A program made the position numbers and the translations under genes. From positions 14,694,001 through 14,758,000 of the forward strand of contig CP075492.1 in the NCBI GenBank assembly GCA_021613535.1: DNA of 64,000 nt. The letters are read 5' to 3'. The notes under the pieces were generated by a model that searched no databases, was not told the DNA's origin, and was given only the letters and a program-made list of their open reading frames with translations. The stretch is from Adineta vaga. Its lineage: Eukaryota; Rotifera. Below are positions 20,998 through 32,720 of the stretch, piece by piece (position 1 is the first letter of the stretch; each line of letters opens with the position of its first letter).

Positions 20998-22999
20998 TCA
21001 ATAAATTTGTTGTCGTTTCCATTGCAAAAAAATATCATTGTATTTACGTTCAATGGTATAGTCGAATAGTAGTTTTTCCGTATCGATTATTTTTCGTAAA
21101 TCATCCACCATTTCATCGTTTGCATCGTACATATGAAAACATAATGAATCAAGATAACAAATATGTAAATAAATTTTTGACAAAATAAATCTTGCAGATT
21201 CTTCGAGCGTGGCGTGTGTTCCACCTATTATCTCCAAATATTTCACACATGGACAAAGATTTATACAGAAATTCGTGAGTTCAGATTTCCATGAATGCGA
21301 AACTTTTGTAATTTTGTTACTCATTGAGATTGTACGAAGATTCTTTACGTCGTCGATAGACAAATTATCCATTTGTGTCAACGACGAGTACAATAATTTT
21401 AACGAATTAAGATTAGGCAATAAACTGATGAGTTTGATTAAAATACTCATGGGAATCTCACTAAAATGTATCAAGAGACTTGTAAATCGTACAGTCATCA
21501 AAACAGAATTCAATTTGTTAACAGATGATATGTTCCATTGAGAAGTAAAATCTCGTCTGATACATAGTTCAATAGGTCTCGCAAATGGCATACATGTACT
21601 GCTACTCTCCTCTTGATTAGAATTACCAATATAGTAAACATTTTGTTTAGAATATCCAGTGATAATGTCAGAATTTTTGTCAATGATGAAAGCTGTTTTT
21701 CTAAACAGAAAAATCGAGATTAATTTATCAAGAAACAAAAAGATGACTGTTTTTCATCATACTTTGTTGAATAAATTGAATATAAAATCTTCTCGGGTTC
21801 AATTTCTAATCCAAATACCAATCCACGGTCAATCCAAAATTGTGAAGTAAATTGATGAATAAATGAATCAAAATAAATGTCAGAAGAAGTATCATTAAAA
21901 TTGGCATAAGATTTCAACTGAAAACTCTGTAATTGAGGAAGATTATCTAAAATTAATCGTTTCCATTGATCAGGAAGAACAAAATTTTCATTCATAAACC
22001 AATTAATATGTAAAATATGTAAAGGCGAACGAATCTTTTGTATAAAATTCTTCAATTTCTCAAATTTCACCTGACATCGTACGATGTGAATAGATACTAA
22101 GTTTGACATCGTTATTGTCATTTCATTTTCAATTCCATTGTCTGATTTAACCAAAGTATAACATCTCACACGACGCAGCTGTGGAGTATGGTGAAAGATC
22201 CAAATGAGCTCATTGAAAGTACATTCATGTCTCATTATCAAACATTCGATAGTACTGAATCGTTGATTAATCGAAAGAAGTAATGGCATATCTTCTTCTT
22301 CTCTTTCATCAGACACATACAACGAATGATGTTTCAAAGAAGATAAACAGAATATCATTCGATATATTTCTTTTAGATTAAAAGAACTACTATCGTCATC
22401 GTCATCGTCAGTTTCTATAGTTAGAATGGAAAGACGTGGTAAAGATTTCAAATAAAAAAGAGTTGCTATAAGTGTCTGTTTTGTAATTCCATAAAGGTCA
22501 ATTGATGCAAGGTGATTGAATGATGAATCAATAACACAATAATTGAAAAATTCTTCAATATATTGTGATGTCAGAATATGAAGTGAGGTAATATGATGCC
22601 TATGAGGAATAATAACATCTTTACATGATTTTTTTGTATCTATATTCGAATCATAATCAAATACAATCTTGAGTCGAAGTGATGTAGAATTGAGTAGTTG
22701 TTGAAAACGATTATTCAGATTTGAGAATGCATTACATATATCATAACCATCAAGATAGTCAAAAATGTCAAGAAATATTTCATTCGAGAGAGTTTCAATA
22801 CTAAAAAAATGAAATAATATTTGAAAATAACAAAACACCACGTGCCAATTGACTTACTTTGTATCAATTGTTGTCAATACTATAATAATACGAGGAAAAA
22901 AAAACTTTAACAGAATAAAGAATGTAACTTACTGCGTAATTTTTTTGTGTTACGATGCGAATTAGGATTGATTATTGGTTGACGTTTAGTACGAACCAT
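20998..22999 (-). CDS. F-box/LRR-like protein with a 22-nt microexon
   Basis: Four exons: 22999..22933, 22879..22858, 22800..21763, 21700..20998; 609 aa. The second exon is only 22 nt and is needed to link the basic N-terminus (MVRTKRQP) to the F-box. The F-box reads IETLSNEIFLDIFDYLDGYD at about residues 30-50. After it come irregular leucine-rich repeats (LPRLSILTI, LPNLNSLKLL, CPCVKYLEIIGG). F-box proteins recruit substrates to SCF ubiquitin ligases through Skp1; the LRR part would be the substrate-binding surface. The same F-box and tail motifs occur in the pseudogene at 41990-43125, which runs on the other strand. The introns are 53, 57 and 62 nt. Confidence 0.8.
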
Positions 23000-23554
23000 A
23001 TTGATATGAGAAATCGACGGATTGTGAATAAAATTCGACAATATATAATTTCTTGTGTCGTCGTAGATGAAAGAAAAAGAAGAACAGCAAAAAAGGTAAT
23101 ATGTATAGTATACTTCTAAGCAAATTATTTGAATCATTCGTCACAATGAATCATTGATATGAGCCGGGAAAAACCAACAAACGCGATTACATATAAATAT
23201 TGTGAAACGTATCTTATTCAATTGTAAAATCTTGAGGGTGTGGGTATGGGTGTAAGTGATCGTTTTGTTATTCTCTTCATCCACACCCTCAAGGTCCCAA
23301 TTGGATTTAATGTGGTACAACTGGTGTAATCATGAAGAATGCGCTCTTTTGAGTCAAATATTATCCGAAATTTCATGCAAGATATACATTTTGGAAAATC
23401 TTGAAATACTTCATGTACGATAACTCGAGATAATTATCCTATGCAATGTATTCGGTTATGGATTGACAGGTATGGAAAGAAATAGACTTTAGTTCTATCA
23501 AAAAATAAATCATTTCCTTTTATATCATTAAAATAATAAGAAACACAATTTGAA
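23000..23554. other. Intergenic with hairpin-forming inverted repeat
   Basis: No gene seen. The stretch contains the G-rich/C-rich inverted repeat described at 23231-23293. Confidence 0.4.
23231..23293. repeat. Inverted repeat with GAGGGTGTGG arms
   Basis: Arm CTTGAGGGTGTGG at 23231-23243 is the exact reverse complement of CCACACCCTCAAG at 23281-23293, and the pairing continues a few bases inward (ATG/CAT) past a GT bulge. The loop is about 30-35 nt. Similar GAG(G/A)GTGTGG motifs occur elsewhere in the window (38294, 40631, 27277), mostly in introns or spacers. This could be a small dispersed element. Confidence 0.55.
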
Positions 23555-24089
23555 TTAGTTCGAGATATTCATACTAACAAATGTTTTTGAAGTTGATAAT
23601 AATCTTCTGAAAATTCTTCTAGAGTTTTCTTCTTTATCAGAAGGATCAAATGTATAGACAAATAATTGAATATTCCAATCTGTGACAATTCCTGATTTAA
23701 CCCAGGGATCATTCTGTGCAAATTTCTTTAGATCACTTTTTGTTGCTCTATAAAAACAAAATTGACGAAGAGGATCATCGGATTTCATTGATTGTCGAAT
23801 CTGTTGTGACCATTTAAATAAATGATAATCAAGTTTGCCATGATTTTCTGATGATTGACTAAGAACATATGTTTCATGTTCAGCATTCAATTTTTCATCT
23901 TGTTTTAATTTTCTATTTGTACGATTATCTATTTTATATTCAAGTAATTGCATTGTACGTGGATAAGTATTTCTCGCATGTTTTTTGGACTTTTTGAATG
24001 AGTCTAAAGACAGCAAAATAAAGAATTTTTATATTATCTTTTTGCTACTGATGTATATTGAACTTACGTAAAGAAGAATGTGAAGTCAT
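23555..24089 (-). CDS. YCII-like domain protein
   Basis: Two exons, 24089..24068 and 24003..23555, intron 64 nt; 156 aa. The first exon has just 22 nt and supplies the ATG (MTSHSSL). The C-terminal part, with FCFYRATKSDLKKFAQNDPW then VKSGIVTDWNI, resembles the end of YCII-related domains, where a DP-[YW] motif is followed by a Gly turn and a final beta strand. YCII proteins are small ferredoxin-like folds, often of unknown role. The N-terminal 60 residues are basic and could be a mitochondrial targeting region. The family call is tentative; the gene structure is better supported than the function. Confidence 0.5.
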
Positions 24090-25470
24090 ATTGATTATTT
24101 TATTTGAAATAAGATTTTGGAGCTTCTTTTTCTCAAATATATTCTCATGTCATTTGTATATACATATATATATATATACAGAATGATCAGTAATCGATGA
24201 TAATAAACATTAACCAACGTTTTTCATGTGGGTGTTATACTTGACGATTATAATTTATGACGAAGTATCTATCAATAGAAATGACGTCGAATTGTATCGT
24301 AAATACTTTATTTTCGTTGATGGGGAATGACGATGGTTTCTTTTACGTCATTAATATTGATACTTTTTAAGATCTGCTTTATTGCGAAGAATTTAATTTT
24401 AATTATGATAAATCTATGAAGAAAATAATCATTTTTATCTTTAATGCATTAAATAATAGACATCTCATAGTCTCCAGATTTGAATCAGAAGAATACCTTT
24501 GCCTATAAAGAAGAAATTCATGTGGGAAATGGCGGATTTCTAAGATTCCAAATCCCTAAAAGTACAATTAAGATAAAAAAAACTCCTGGGCGTACTGTGA
24601 ACATCTTGTGAGTACAATGGAAATCTCAGGAGTGGGATGAGAATTCAGCGAGTTAGAATTATTAGAAGTTGAAGCAAAAGGATGTAATTATATGGTTCGA
24701 AGGAAATTTTGAACGATCAGGTGATGGAGGAAAAATTGTTGAATTTAAGAAGAATAAATGAATAGAAAATGTGTTTTTCTTAACAAATTTATTTTATCAT
24801 TAATAAATCTAACATCATTTTAGAAGAAAAAAAGATCAAATTTCGGTTTTAGACAATATTTATTGGATAATATCGAAATTGAAAATCTATCAAGACTTTT
24901 TCAAAAGTATCCATTACGAGAGGTTCCCCCTTCATTATCCACATCCTGGAGATTTGTTTTAACTTATAATAGATACCGAAGGTTATTTTCGATGATATTT
25001 TACTATTTATTTCCAGAATGTTTTATAAAAAGGTTCGATCGTTTGTGCTAATACTAAATAAATAAATGATAGAAACATAAAAATACTCGAATTGGTTCCA
25101 ATTATGATTGAACAATAGATTAGCAATATTCTTGTATTTATACCGCTTATAATAACACATATTCCATTATAATAAGTGAACGTAACATTAATGGAAAGGT
25201 AATCAATAAAAACGGACCGATATGCGATTCTTTTTTTATTATTAAATCTATCTATAAAGGGCCTGAGAGTGAGTATGAATGTGAGTATTATAGCTATCGC
25301 ACATATCGTCACTCACCCACATTCTTATACTAGTTTGGCAGAAAGGAAGTCTGATTCTCTTGAGCATTATGTTGTCTATTAGAAAAGATACATATGTACG
25401 GCATATTCTCTCTAGTAACATAGTGCACAACTAAACTGGACATACAAGAATGAGTTCATTGAAAGTTTTG
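24090..25470. other. Intergenic, possible F-box/LRR fragment
   Basis: Contains a TA microsatellite near 24160-24179. On the plus strand a short stretch at about 24865-24950 (IEIENLSRLFQKYPL) looks like an LRR segment of the rotifer F-box proteins but has no flanking gene. A minus-strand ORF at 25007-25312 is very hydrophobic and may be chance. A G-rich block (GAGTGAGTATGAATGTGAG, about 25267) faces a C-rich block at about 25310-25328 and may form an imperfect hairpin. Confidence 0.35.
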
Positions 25471-26443
25471 TTAATAGTGTGCGCTATAGCACACTGTATT
25501 GTTCGAAGCAGTTGGAATTGTAGATTTGATATAACACGTTGCGGAAGTGACCCATGTAAAACTGACACAACCCGAGTAAGACAAACACCAGCTGCAGCAA
25601 AGACTGAAATTGCCCATACTGGCTGAAGTTATGTCATGACCAGGCAGATCATACTTGATGAGAATTGTCATATTGCTGCACGTATAAGGGTTTTGGGTTG
25701 TGGCTGTATGTAGAAGCAAGTAAAAACAAAAAAAAGGAACCAATAAATCTTACAATGGGCGCTAGTCGTTGTTGGGGCAAAAGTTCTACGTATAGTTGTG
25801 GTATTTTGTACCATTGCGATTGTTGTTGTTGTTGTAGCTGCTAGAGGAAAGACATTTATTCAATGAATTCTTTTACAAAACTGTAAAATATCAATTCGCC
25901 TAAAAATGAATTTTCAGGCAGCAAACTTGTATATAATACAACTCCTGTGTAATTTTCTCGTGTCAAGTAACTATTTATCTATATATGTATATACAATACA
26001 AAGATGTCGGATCACTTTCTCAGATATTGAAGAATTTGAAGACATCGAATAGTGAAGTAATTACTTACTTGATATTAGAGTGGTTGTGCTTGATGTCAGC
26101 CAGAGCGAAAGTACAACAGCTAATACTATAGAACCTGTGAGACCACCCAATAAAAGCCCAACAAGAATCCTCGATATTGATGAGCACCATTGCTTGTGTT
26201 GGGAACTTCATTTTCAATGTACAAAGTCATTTATATATTACTACAGAGAAGAAGAAGTGAGTGTACTTACTTTGTATTATGAATATTTTTTGAGAGATCG
26301 CGTTTATCATTAGTGGACGAAGTAGTAACGGGATGAACTTTGTTAACACTTTTATTGAAGTGTGAGTTTTGATGTTCGGAATTATTATATTGTGATATAG
26401 ACCGATCATTATTTTCAGTACGTTCAACGTCCCATACACTCAT
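25471..26443 (-). CDS. Single-pass membrane protein with extracellular apple/PAN-like domain
   Basis: Four exons: 26443..26271, 26205..26069, 25840..25754, 25703..25471; 209 aa. The N-terminal 65 residues are polar and would be cytosolic. A single membrane segment follows basic residues (ILVGLLLGGLTGSIVLAVVL, about 71-90). A Thr-rich stalk (TATTTTTIA) spans about 100-130 and may be O-glycosylated. The C-terminal domain has the Cys spacing of a PAN/apple module: TCSN, a CCSWC cluster, GCVSFTW and a late Cys pair (TCYIK, TVCYS). PAN modules bind proteins or sugars outside the cell. The model needs an acceptor at 26206-26207, not the nearer AG, to keep the membrane segment in frame. Partner unknown. 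Confidence 0.65.
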
Positions 26444-27690
26444 TCCTATTGTCAGTTTTGTTCTGCGTATGAGGATTAGAAAAAAATCGAAAAGAGTATT
26501 GTTTTTCGTTTCTTATCTACATGATACGCATTTCTGCTTGTTGGCGTGCAGCATTTGTAGAGTTTCTTACGTACTTTTTTATTCTATCCGTATAGTCGTC
26601 GACCGAATACCTTGAATACGATACGTTATGGATAATGATAGTCAGTATGCAAATTTCGATTTCAAATCATATGGCTATGTGCATAATCCTATTTCTAAGA
26701 CTTCATGCAATTTTCCTCTCGTTTTCAGATTTCTTCTGATCATAAGAATTAATAACTTTATTCAAATCACGAACAAATATATCGAAAACATTGATCAAGT
26801 AAAAAAGTTGGGTTTGGGTACCTCCTTTTTATCCGTACTCTTGGTTACCTCATAAGCGCACACAATTTTTTTCGAGAAGTCAATGAAGTCCATCGAGCAT
26901 ATTGATCATGCAAAAAGTGTGATTCAAGTCTTTGATGGACATAAAGAAACGACGCGAACATTGTTTTCAGGTTTGCTCCAAGGAGTTATGTATCAAGCGA
27001 GTACATTAGACGGTGGATGACTATGATTAACACATTTGCTACGAATCTTGGTGAAGGAGATTTTTTTACGGTTCATTTAATATTCTAGAATCAAGAAGGT
27101 TAACTTGTTCTCAAAAAACTAAAAAAAAACATTTGAACGATCAATACATTGCAAGTGTCATTACACAAATGCATGCTTACGACCTTGTTCATCGTGATAT
27201 TAAAGTTAAAACTATTCTCATTGATGGCGAACATGAACAAGTTTATTTGGCTGACTTTGGTACATTTTAGTCAGTTTGAGAGTGTGGTTGAGGCATTTTT
27301 TTTATCATCTATTACATTTTTCAACTATTAGCAAAGATGAGTAGTTTGCCTGTGAGTTATATACCGAATTCAAACAAAACAGTTTTAAATAAAAATTATA
27401 TTCACCAAGCGATGAAAAGGGAATTGATCTATGAATAAAAGCATCTCGATCATTGATACCTCACACCAAACTCTATTAGTAATTTATAAGTGATCAAGCA
27501 CATTAACAAAGAAATATCATCATGTCAACAAGTGACAATGCACTCCGATAAAAAAAACTTAAAAAAAGATAAGAAACACTATAAAACATTTGTGTCATCA
27601 TGCAATGAAATTAGAATCGTTTTTTCTTTCAACAAAGGTGTGTATCTGAAGATAAAACAATATGTTCCTATTTATACATGATATATTTAG
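26444..27690. other. Intergenic with kinase pseudogene
   Basis: Apart from the kinase remnant at 27142-27270, a plus-strand stretch at about 26918-27019 (SVIQVFDGHKETTRTLFSG) looks coding but ends in stops. Both may belong to one decayed gene. Confidence 0.4.
27142..27270 (+). pseudogene. Protein kinase catalytic-loop fragment
   Basis: A 42-codon stretch contains the kinase catalytic loop VHRDIKVKTILID and the Mg-binding LADFG. The Asn expected five residues after the catalytic Asp is Thr. It ends at a stop right after DFG, and no N-lobe with Gly-loop or Lys is found upstream in frame. It is a decayed piece of a Ser/Thr-type kinase gene. Confidence 0.65.
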
Positions 27691-28955
27691 ATGCGGTCGA
27701 TATTAATTCTTGTACTTGTTGCATTTACGCTGAGCAGCACATGGGCTCGCAGCATGACAATTAATCGACAATGGAAAGTATGGAAAAGTCAATTTGATAA
27801 AAGTTATACCAATGTTGAAGAACGTCTTCGGTATGAAACTTTGTTGTCGTATAGTTTTACATCGCCATCTATTTGGATATTATAGTCGTACGATTTGGGA
27901 AAAAAATTTAGAGCTAGTAGAAGAACATAATCGTCAAGCTGATCTTGGTCTTCATACATATCGACTTGGAATGAATCAATTTGCGGATTTAGTAATATTT
28001 TGTTTTTCACATAGGTTCATTAACATTTGTTTGGTAATTACATAGACTAACAAAGAATTCGTACAATTATTGAATGGTTTTCATAGTAAAGATGTTAAAG
28101 AAGAAAACGAAAAGTTCACATTAAATCCCAAAATTGAAATACCAGATACTGTTGGTAAGAATAATCGAAGTTATGATTTCTAACTGTTTTTCTATTCTCA
28201 CATAGATTGGCGTGATAAAGGTGCTGTAGTACCAGTTAAAAATCAAGGTCAATGTGGATCATCTTGGGCATTTTCAGCAGTTGGTTCAATTGAAGGTTTA
28301 TATGCAATTAAAACGGGCAAACTTGTTTCACTTTCTGAACAACAATTAGTTGATTGCTCTTCTAAACAGGGAAATATGGGTTGTAATGGTGGATTAATGA
28401 ATGCATCTTTTCAATATATACAAGAAGCGGGTGGTATTGAAGCTAATGAAAGTTATCCATATAAAGCAGTTGAGAAGACATGTGTATTCGACGCATCAAA
28501 AGTTGTCGTTAAACTTTGTGGATATGGCACCATTTCATCAGGAGATGAAGCAACTCTTCAACAAGTTGTGGCTTTAATTGGACCAGTAGCAACTGCTGTT
28601 GATGCTGCGCATTATTCATTTCAAATGTACCAAAGTGGTGGTAGGTACTTGTTTTGATGTGACCATATTACTTTGTACAATTCCTTTTATATCTAGTTTA
28701 TGATGAACCAGCTTGTTCATCAACGCAACCTAATCATGGCATTTTTATTATTGGTTATGGAAATGCATCGGGTAAAGATTATTGGCTTTTAAAAAACAGG
28801 TAATTATCAATAAACTTTAGAAAATATTCTACGTTATGTATCATCATTTTAGTTGGGACAAAACTTGGGGAGAAAACGGATTTATCAGAATGTCACGTAA
28901 TAAACATAATCAATGTGCTGTTGCTACTATGGCTAGTTATCCCATTCTTTGTTGA
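27691..28955 (+). CDS. Cathepsin L-like protein with catalytic Cys replaced by Ser
   Basis: Six exons: 27691..27830, 27886..27991, 28046..28154, 28206..28640, 28697..28799, 28853..28955; 331 aa, the usual length for cathepsin L. It has a signal peptide ([19 protein letters not shown]), an I29-type propeptide with the ERFNIN-like region ([12 protein letters not shown]) and GMNQFADL, then the mature domain starting near DWRDKGAV. The active-site block is [11 protein letters not shown]: the nucleophile position (about 138) is Ser rather than Cys. The other residues are kept: oxyanion Gln (132), His in [11 protein letters not shown] (277) and Asn in KNSW (297), as are the GCNGG motif and disulfide Cys residues. 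Papain-family proteins with this change (silicateins, testin) are not normal cysteine proteases. It is predicted to be lysosomal or secreted, probably non-proteolytic. Confidence 0.88.
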
Positions 28956-29569
28956 AAACATTTGATTCTAATTACACCGAAAACTAATAATTCTGAAATA
29001 AATATGGAAGATAATAGAAATTTTAATCTAATAATTGATAAAATGAACAGAAGTTCGGATTCAATTTCAAATAATTACAAGAACAAATTTTGATTGTTCA
29101 ATCTGTTTATTCTTTTTATTGAGTTTGAGACGATGTTTTCGAATATTACAAGTTTATATGCATAATTTTGATTTTTTATCAATAAATCAGAAAAGTATAT
29201 CGATATATTATTCAACTAAGATAAGGTCAACATTTATCGTTTGATTTTTAGTTCTGAATTGATAAAAGATTATATTAAATACAAAAAATTACAAAATCCA
29301 GATGTATGATTACAATTTTGATTTAATCGAATTCAATACAATCATTGTAAAAATGAGAGTCGATACTAATGATAGAAAACTTGACTTTATCTTTGACAAA
29401 AAGTTTCTCATTGAGACTAAAATGTAAAACGTACCAAATGGATATGCTATGATAGTCTGTTCGTAATGAGTATCTATCTGTAGAAGGAAGGGGCAACATT
29501 CTTCAACTTAAAACTTTCACTCAATTATTTACTCACAAAGAATATCTGTGAGATTCCACTAAAGCAAAG
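28956..29569. other. Intergenic
   Basis: Convergent 3' flanks of the cathepsin-like gene and the orphan at 29570. AT-rich, nothing recognised. Confidence 0.4.
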
Positions 29570-30079
29570 TTAATTCGGGACTTCAGTCGATAATCGATCT
29601 TCTCTAGTCAAATACGATTTGTTCATGGCTTTTAATCTTTGAAGCTCAGTACGCCATTGTTGAACATGTTCACCTATCTTACACACATTAGCTAAAGCCA
29701 ATCGACAAGTGAATTTCCAATTACTGTCGAGATCAAACATAATGCTCTCTTGTACTTTTGAATCATGTAATGGATTTTCTTCAGGTCCATTATGTTCTGC
29801 ACATAAATATATTAATTGGACATGTTTATAGCCATATATTGCTTTAATAATTGATGATTTATTGGAACAACAAATACAAACGATTCGTTGAAGATTAATA
29901 TCACTTCTAATCGATAGATCTAAAGCATCTAGACGCTGAACATAAGTAATATCAGGATCATTAGGTGATCGTTGATGTACTTGATCAGGATCATTAGGTG
30001 ATCGTTGATGTACTTGATCAGGATCATTAGGTGATCGATGATGTACTTGATCAGGATCATAGAAAAGAAAACTAGACAT
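29570..30079 (-). CDS. Orphan protein with N-terminal 11-aa tandem repeat
   Basis: A 169-aa intronless ORF. Residues 8-40 are three copies of an 11-residue unit, DPDQVHQRSPN (first copy with HH for HQ), encoded by nearly identical 33-bp repeats at about 29964-30060. The rest (residues 45-169) has a predicted alpha/beta pattern with RIVCICCSN, VQLIYLCAEH and a helical C-terminus (HVQQWRTELQRL). No known motif was found. The near identity of the repeats indicates recent slippage or unequal exchange. Confidence 0.55.
   Translation of the reverse strand: MSSFLFYDPDQVHHRSPNDPDQVHQRSPNDPDQVHQRSPNDPDITYVQRLDALDLSIRSDINLQRIVCICCSNKSSIIKAIYGYKHVQLIYLCAEHNGPEENPLHDSKVQESIMFDLDSNWKFTCRLALANVCKIGEHVQQWRTELQRLKAMNKSYLTREDRLSTEVPN
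29964..30060 (-). repeat. 33-bp tandem repeat, three copies, in frame
   Basis: The unit TCAGGATCATTAGGTGATCG plus 13 more bases is repeated three times within the orphan coding region, each a multiple of three so the frame is preserved. Confidence 0.8.
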
Positions 30080-30757
30080 TATTAATATTGATTAGATTCT
30101 TATCAGACAAATGTATATATATATATGTCAGTTGGATATTTCCTGGGGATACAAGTATGACTCAAAAAAGGATTTGTCATTGTATAATAGTAATATTCCT
30201 TCTACAGAATAAAGTGAAAAGGAACTGCGTATCGATTGATATGACGTCTGAAAGAAATTTAGTTTGAATAGAACCTTAGTACTTAGTATAATATTGACAT
30301 AAGAACTGATATACATTTCAACATAATCGAGTTTCTTTTTTACAAGTTATTTATATTAATAAGTGTCGAAATATCGAGAAATGAAAAAAGTAATTATTAA
30401 TAAGAAAATATCTTCCTATCGACTAATTTCATTTGATAAATTCTATATTTTGTTGCATAAAAAAGTCTTTTGAACTTTCCTCTCAACTATTATATAATTT
30501 TGTGCCTCGGTCGGTGCGGAGCATCATAAATAATCGATCAAATCCTAGGAATATTTTCTACAAGGTCAACATCCTGTGGGTATACACAGTAACGACAAAA
30601 ACACCGTCAAAATATCATCTTGTTGACGAATGAATCGATGATTAAGCACGCCATGCAATGAGTCACTTCAACGATCTGTTCTTTGATCGATTCTGTATGT
30701 TAATACTTCAAACAAAAATCACAAGAATAAACATTCAGGATTTTCTTTTACAAAAAA
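30080..30757. other. Intergenic
   Basis: Starts with a TA microsatellite (30113-30125). No gene recognised. Confidence 0.4.
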
Positions 30758-31285
30758 TTAGATTCTGTCAATGTCATCAAGTAATTCTAAGACATGCCAT
30801 GCATATTGATCAGATAAACCATTATTTCCTAAGCTTTTCTGTATGATTTGTTCCTTATGTGTATAATTAACAGTCAAAAACATAAGATTTAACAAAAGAA
30901 TTCGTTCGTCAGTTGCATAAATGACATTTTTATTGTTAATATTGAGTTTTGTTCCATTACTCAATACATAAATACAATCAATATAATGTAAACAAATTGA
31001 ATTAATTATTTGTTGAATATCTTCTACTTTACCAACCAAAATGATTTTAAATTGTGAATTATTTTCAATAAGACGATTTATTTCATTCAGATTAGAAGCA
31101 TGTTCATAAGGAAATAGTATGTTATTCCGTTCAAAGAAAATATTAAAAAGTATAAATACAGCATTGATGTCTGTCTTTGATAACACAGGTGCCATCGAAG
31201 TTGAAATTCGTTTCTTTAAAATTGTTTTTTTGAGACACAATTTACTTGTACAATGTGATTTATTGTTCTGCGTAAAGCTACGCAC
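30758..31285 (-). CDS. Orphan protein, possibly related to ART-TPR N-terminal region
   Basis: 175 aa from the ATG at 31285, or 145 aa from MAPVLSK at 31195. Alternating beta/alpha pattern: INAVFILFNIF, FKIILVGKVEDI, HYIDCIYVLSNG, KNVIYATDERI, then helices. The order of a hydrophobic strand, helix, and an I-x-x-I-[FY]-V strand resembles the N-terminal region of the two ART-TPR proteins here (NIRSIFVYSQN, IWKVYIYGKSK), which may be a Rossmann-like or receiver-like fold. That relation is an inference. No catalytic motif or signal peptide was found. Confidence 0.5.
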   Translation of the reverse strand: MRSFTQNNKSHCTSKLCLKKTILKKRISTSMAPVLSKTDINAVFILFNIFFERNNILFPYEHASNLNEINRLIENNSQFKIILVGKVEDIQQIINSICLHYIDCIYVLSNGTKLNINNKNVIYATDERILLLNLMFLTVNYTHKEQIIQKSLGNNGLSDQYAWHVLELLDDIDRI

Positions 31286-31930
31286 ATCTCAAATGTTTTT
31301 TTTAAACAAATAGAAAATTCTACATTGTGGTGCAAGATTTAATAATAAAGAATAACATTTTCTGGTTTTATTTTTTAGAAAATGAAATTTAAAAAAAAAA
31401 TCAGATAAATGTATTGGAATACTCAAGACAAGAATGTTATTATGTCTGTTGAAAATAATCGCATCAACAAACGGCGATGTTCTTCAATATTAGCGAAGTA
31501 TAGAGAGTACCGTTGAAAAGAAACAATTGTGCTAAACAATCATTTGAAATCGAGAAATGTGAGAAAAGAATTGACAAAGTTGATGTATTAATTAAAATCG
31601 ATGGATATCGTTTCATTCATGGTAAAAGTTAACGTAAAATTGTAGTTGTTGGTATATCTTTTTTGTTCCATTTCTCTTTCTCATATAAGCTTGAACAAAA
31701 CGATCTTTAGACACGAAGTTAAATTGTTCCTCGAAGAGTATCACCACCATAAAAACACATTTCTCTTTCAACGTCAAATGCGACTTTTATGGATAGTAAC
31801 AAAAATAGTTTTTATTCTTATTGATAATTTCGCCCATTATATCAATACATTTCAAAATAACATTTCTAATCAATAGTTCATAAGAAAATCATGTCTTTAT
31901 TTTTAATAAAAAAGAAATTCAATCAATCTG
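31286..31930. other. Intergenic
   Basis: A short coding-like plus-strand piece near 31550-31630 (KRIDKVDVLIKIDGYRFIHG) ends in stops and may be a gene remnant. Nothing else recognised. Confidence 0.35.
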
Positions 31931-32469
31931 TTAAAGAATAATTGCACTTGAAATAAATGGATAACTAAGAAGTGAAAGAACAACAACCATATTGATCAAT
32001 GAACTACAACCATGTGCTATACCAAATTGTTTGTTCAATGCTTTCATTCGATCGCTAATACCAGGCTCATTGTATGTTTTACCTTCTTCCCTTTCAACTT
32101 TATGTCTTTCTTGCATAACTCTATTCAAATAATTAATTTCAATAGGAAAATAGAAATTTTAATCATGTCTTACTTTGATGTCCATGGTCCAACGATGATT
32201 AAATTCATTAGACCTCCAACAATACCAATCAAGAAAATAGTACGAGAATTTCGATTCGATGTTGTTATTAAACATATTCCATTAAGAACACTTTGTGATA
32301 AAAAGTAAATGGGAAAAAGTTTACTTTGAAGAAGACCAAATTGTTGACGAGGTAAAACTTTAAATGCAACAGGACCACCAATAAATGAATGCCAAAGAGT
32401 AAGACCTGTTACAGAGGCATAAGAAAGAAGATGATATGGAGCAGATGAACTAAAAATCGTCGGTATCAT
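31931..32469 (-). CDS. TMEM205-like (DUF4149) membrane protein
   Basis: Two exons, 32469..32174 and 32120..31931, intron 53 nt; 161 aa. There are four hydrophobic segments: HLLSYASVTGLTLWHSFIGG, LFPIYFLSQSVLNGICLI, IFLIGIVGGLMNLIIVGPW and SLINMVVVLSLLSY. The WHSFIGGPVAF motif, the FGLLQSKLFPIYF block and the GPW-T-x-K-V-M-x-E-R-H-K-x-E sequence that crosses the splice junction are family signatures. The HG preceding SSLINM matches the last helix of this family. In mammals TMEM205 has been linked to drug resistance and secretory-pathway membranes; the molecular role is unclear. Slightly shorter than vertebrate members. Confidence 0.85.
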
Positions 32470-32720
32470 CTTTATTATGTATACGATATTAAAAGAATGA
32501 TACGATATAGTTAAAAGGTAAAACTAGGGTATGCGTTTTTGCGACCAATCAGGTTGATAAATAATATTTATCAATCAAATTTTTTTGTTGATATTTCAAA
32601 ATGTCATTAATTTTATTTAATTTTGTGATTTTTAACACATTTTATAAACATTTCTTATGAAATTAATAGTGACATCTAGGATAGAGTACTGTATGGATGT
32701 ATTTTGTACTAATAATAAAA

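Noticed and set aside
24683-24715. TGGTTCGAAGG as a tRNA T-loop
   Set aside because: No acceptor, D or anticodon stems could be paired around it.
25007-25312. Minus-strand hydrophobic ORF as a membrane protein
   Set aside because: Composition follows the AT-rich background, with no topology motif, paralogue or supporting splice structure.
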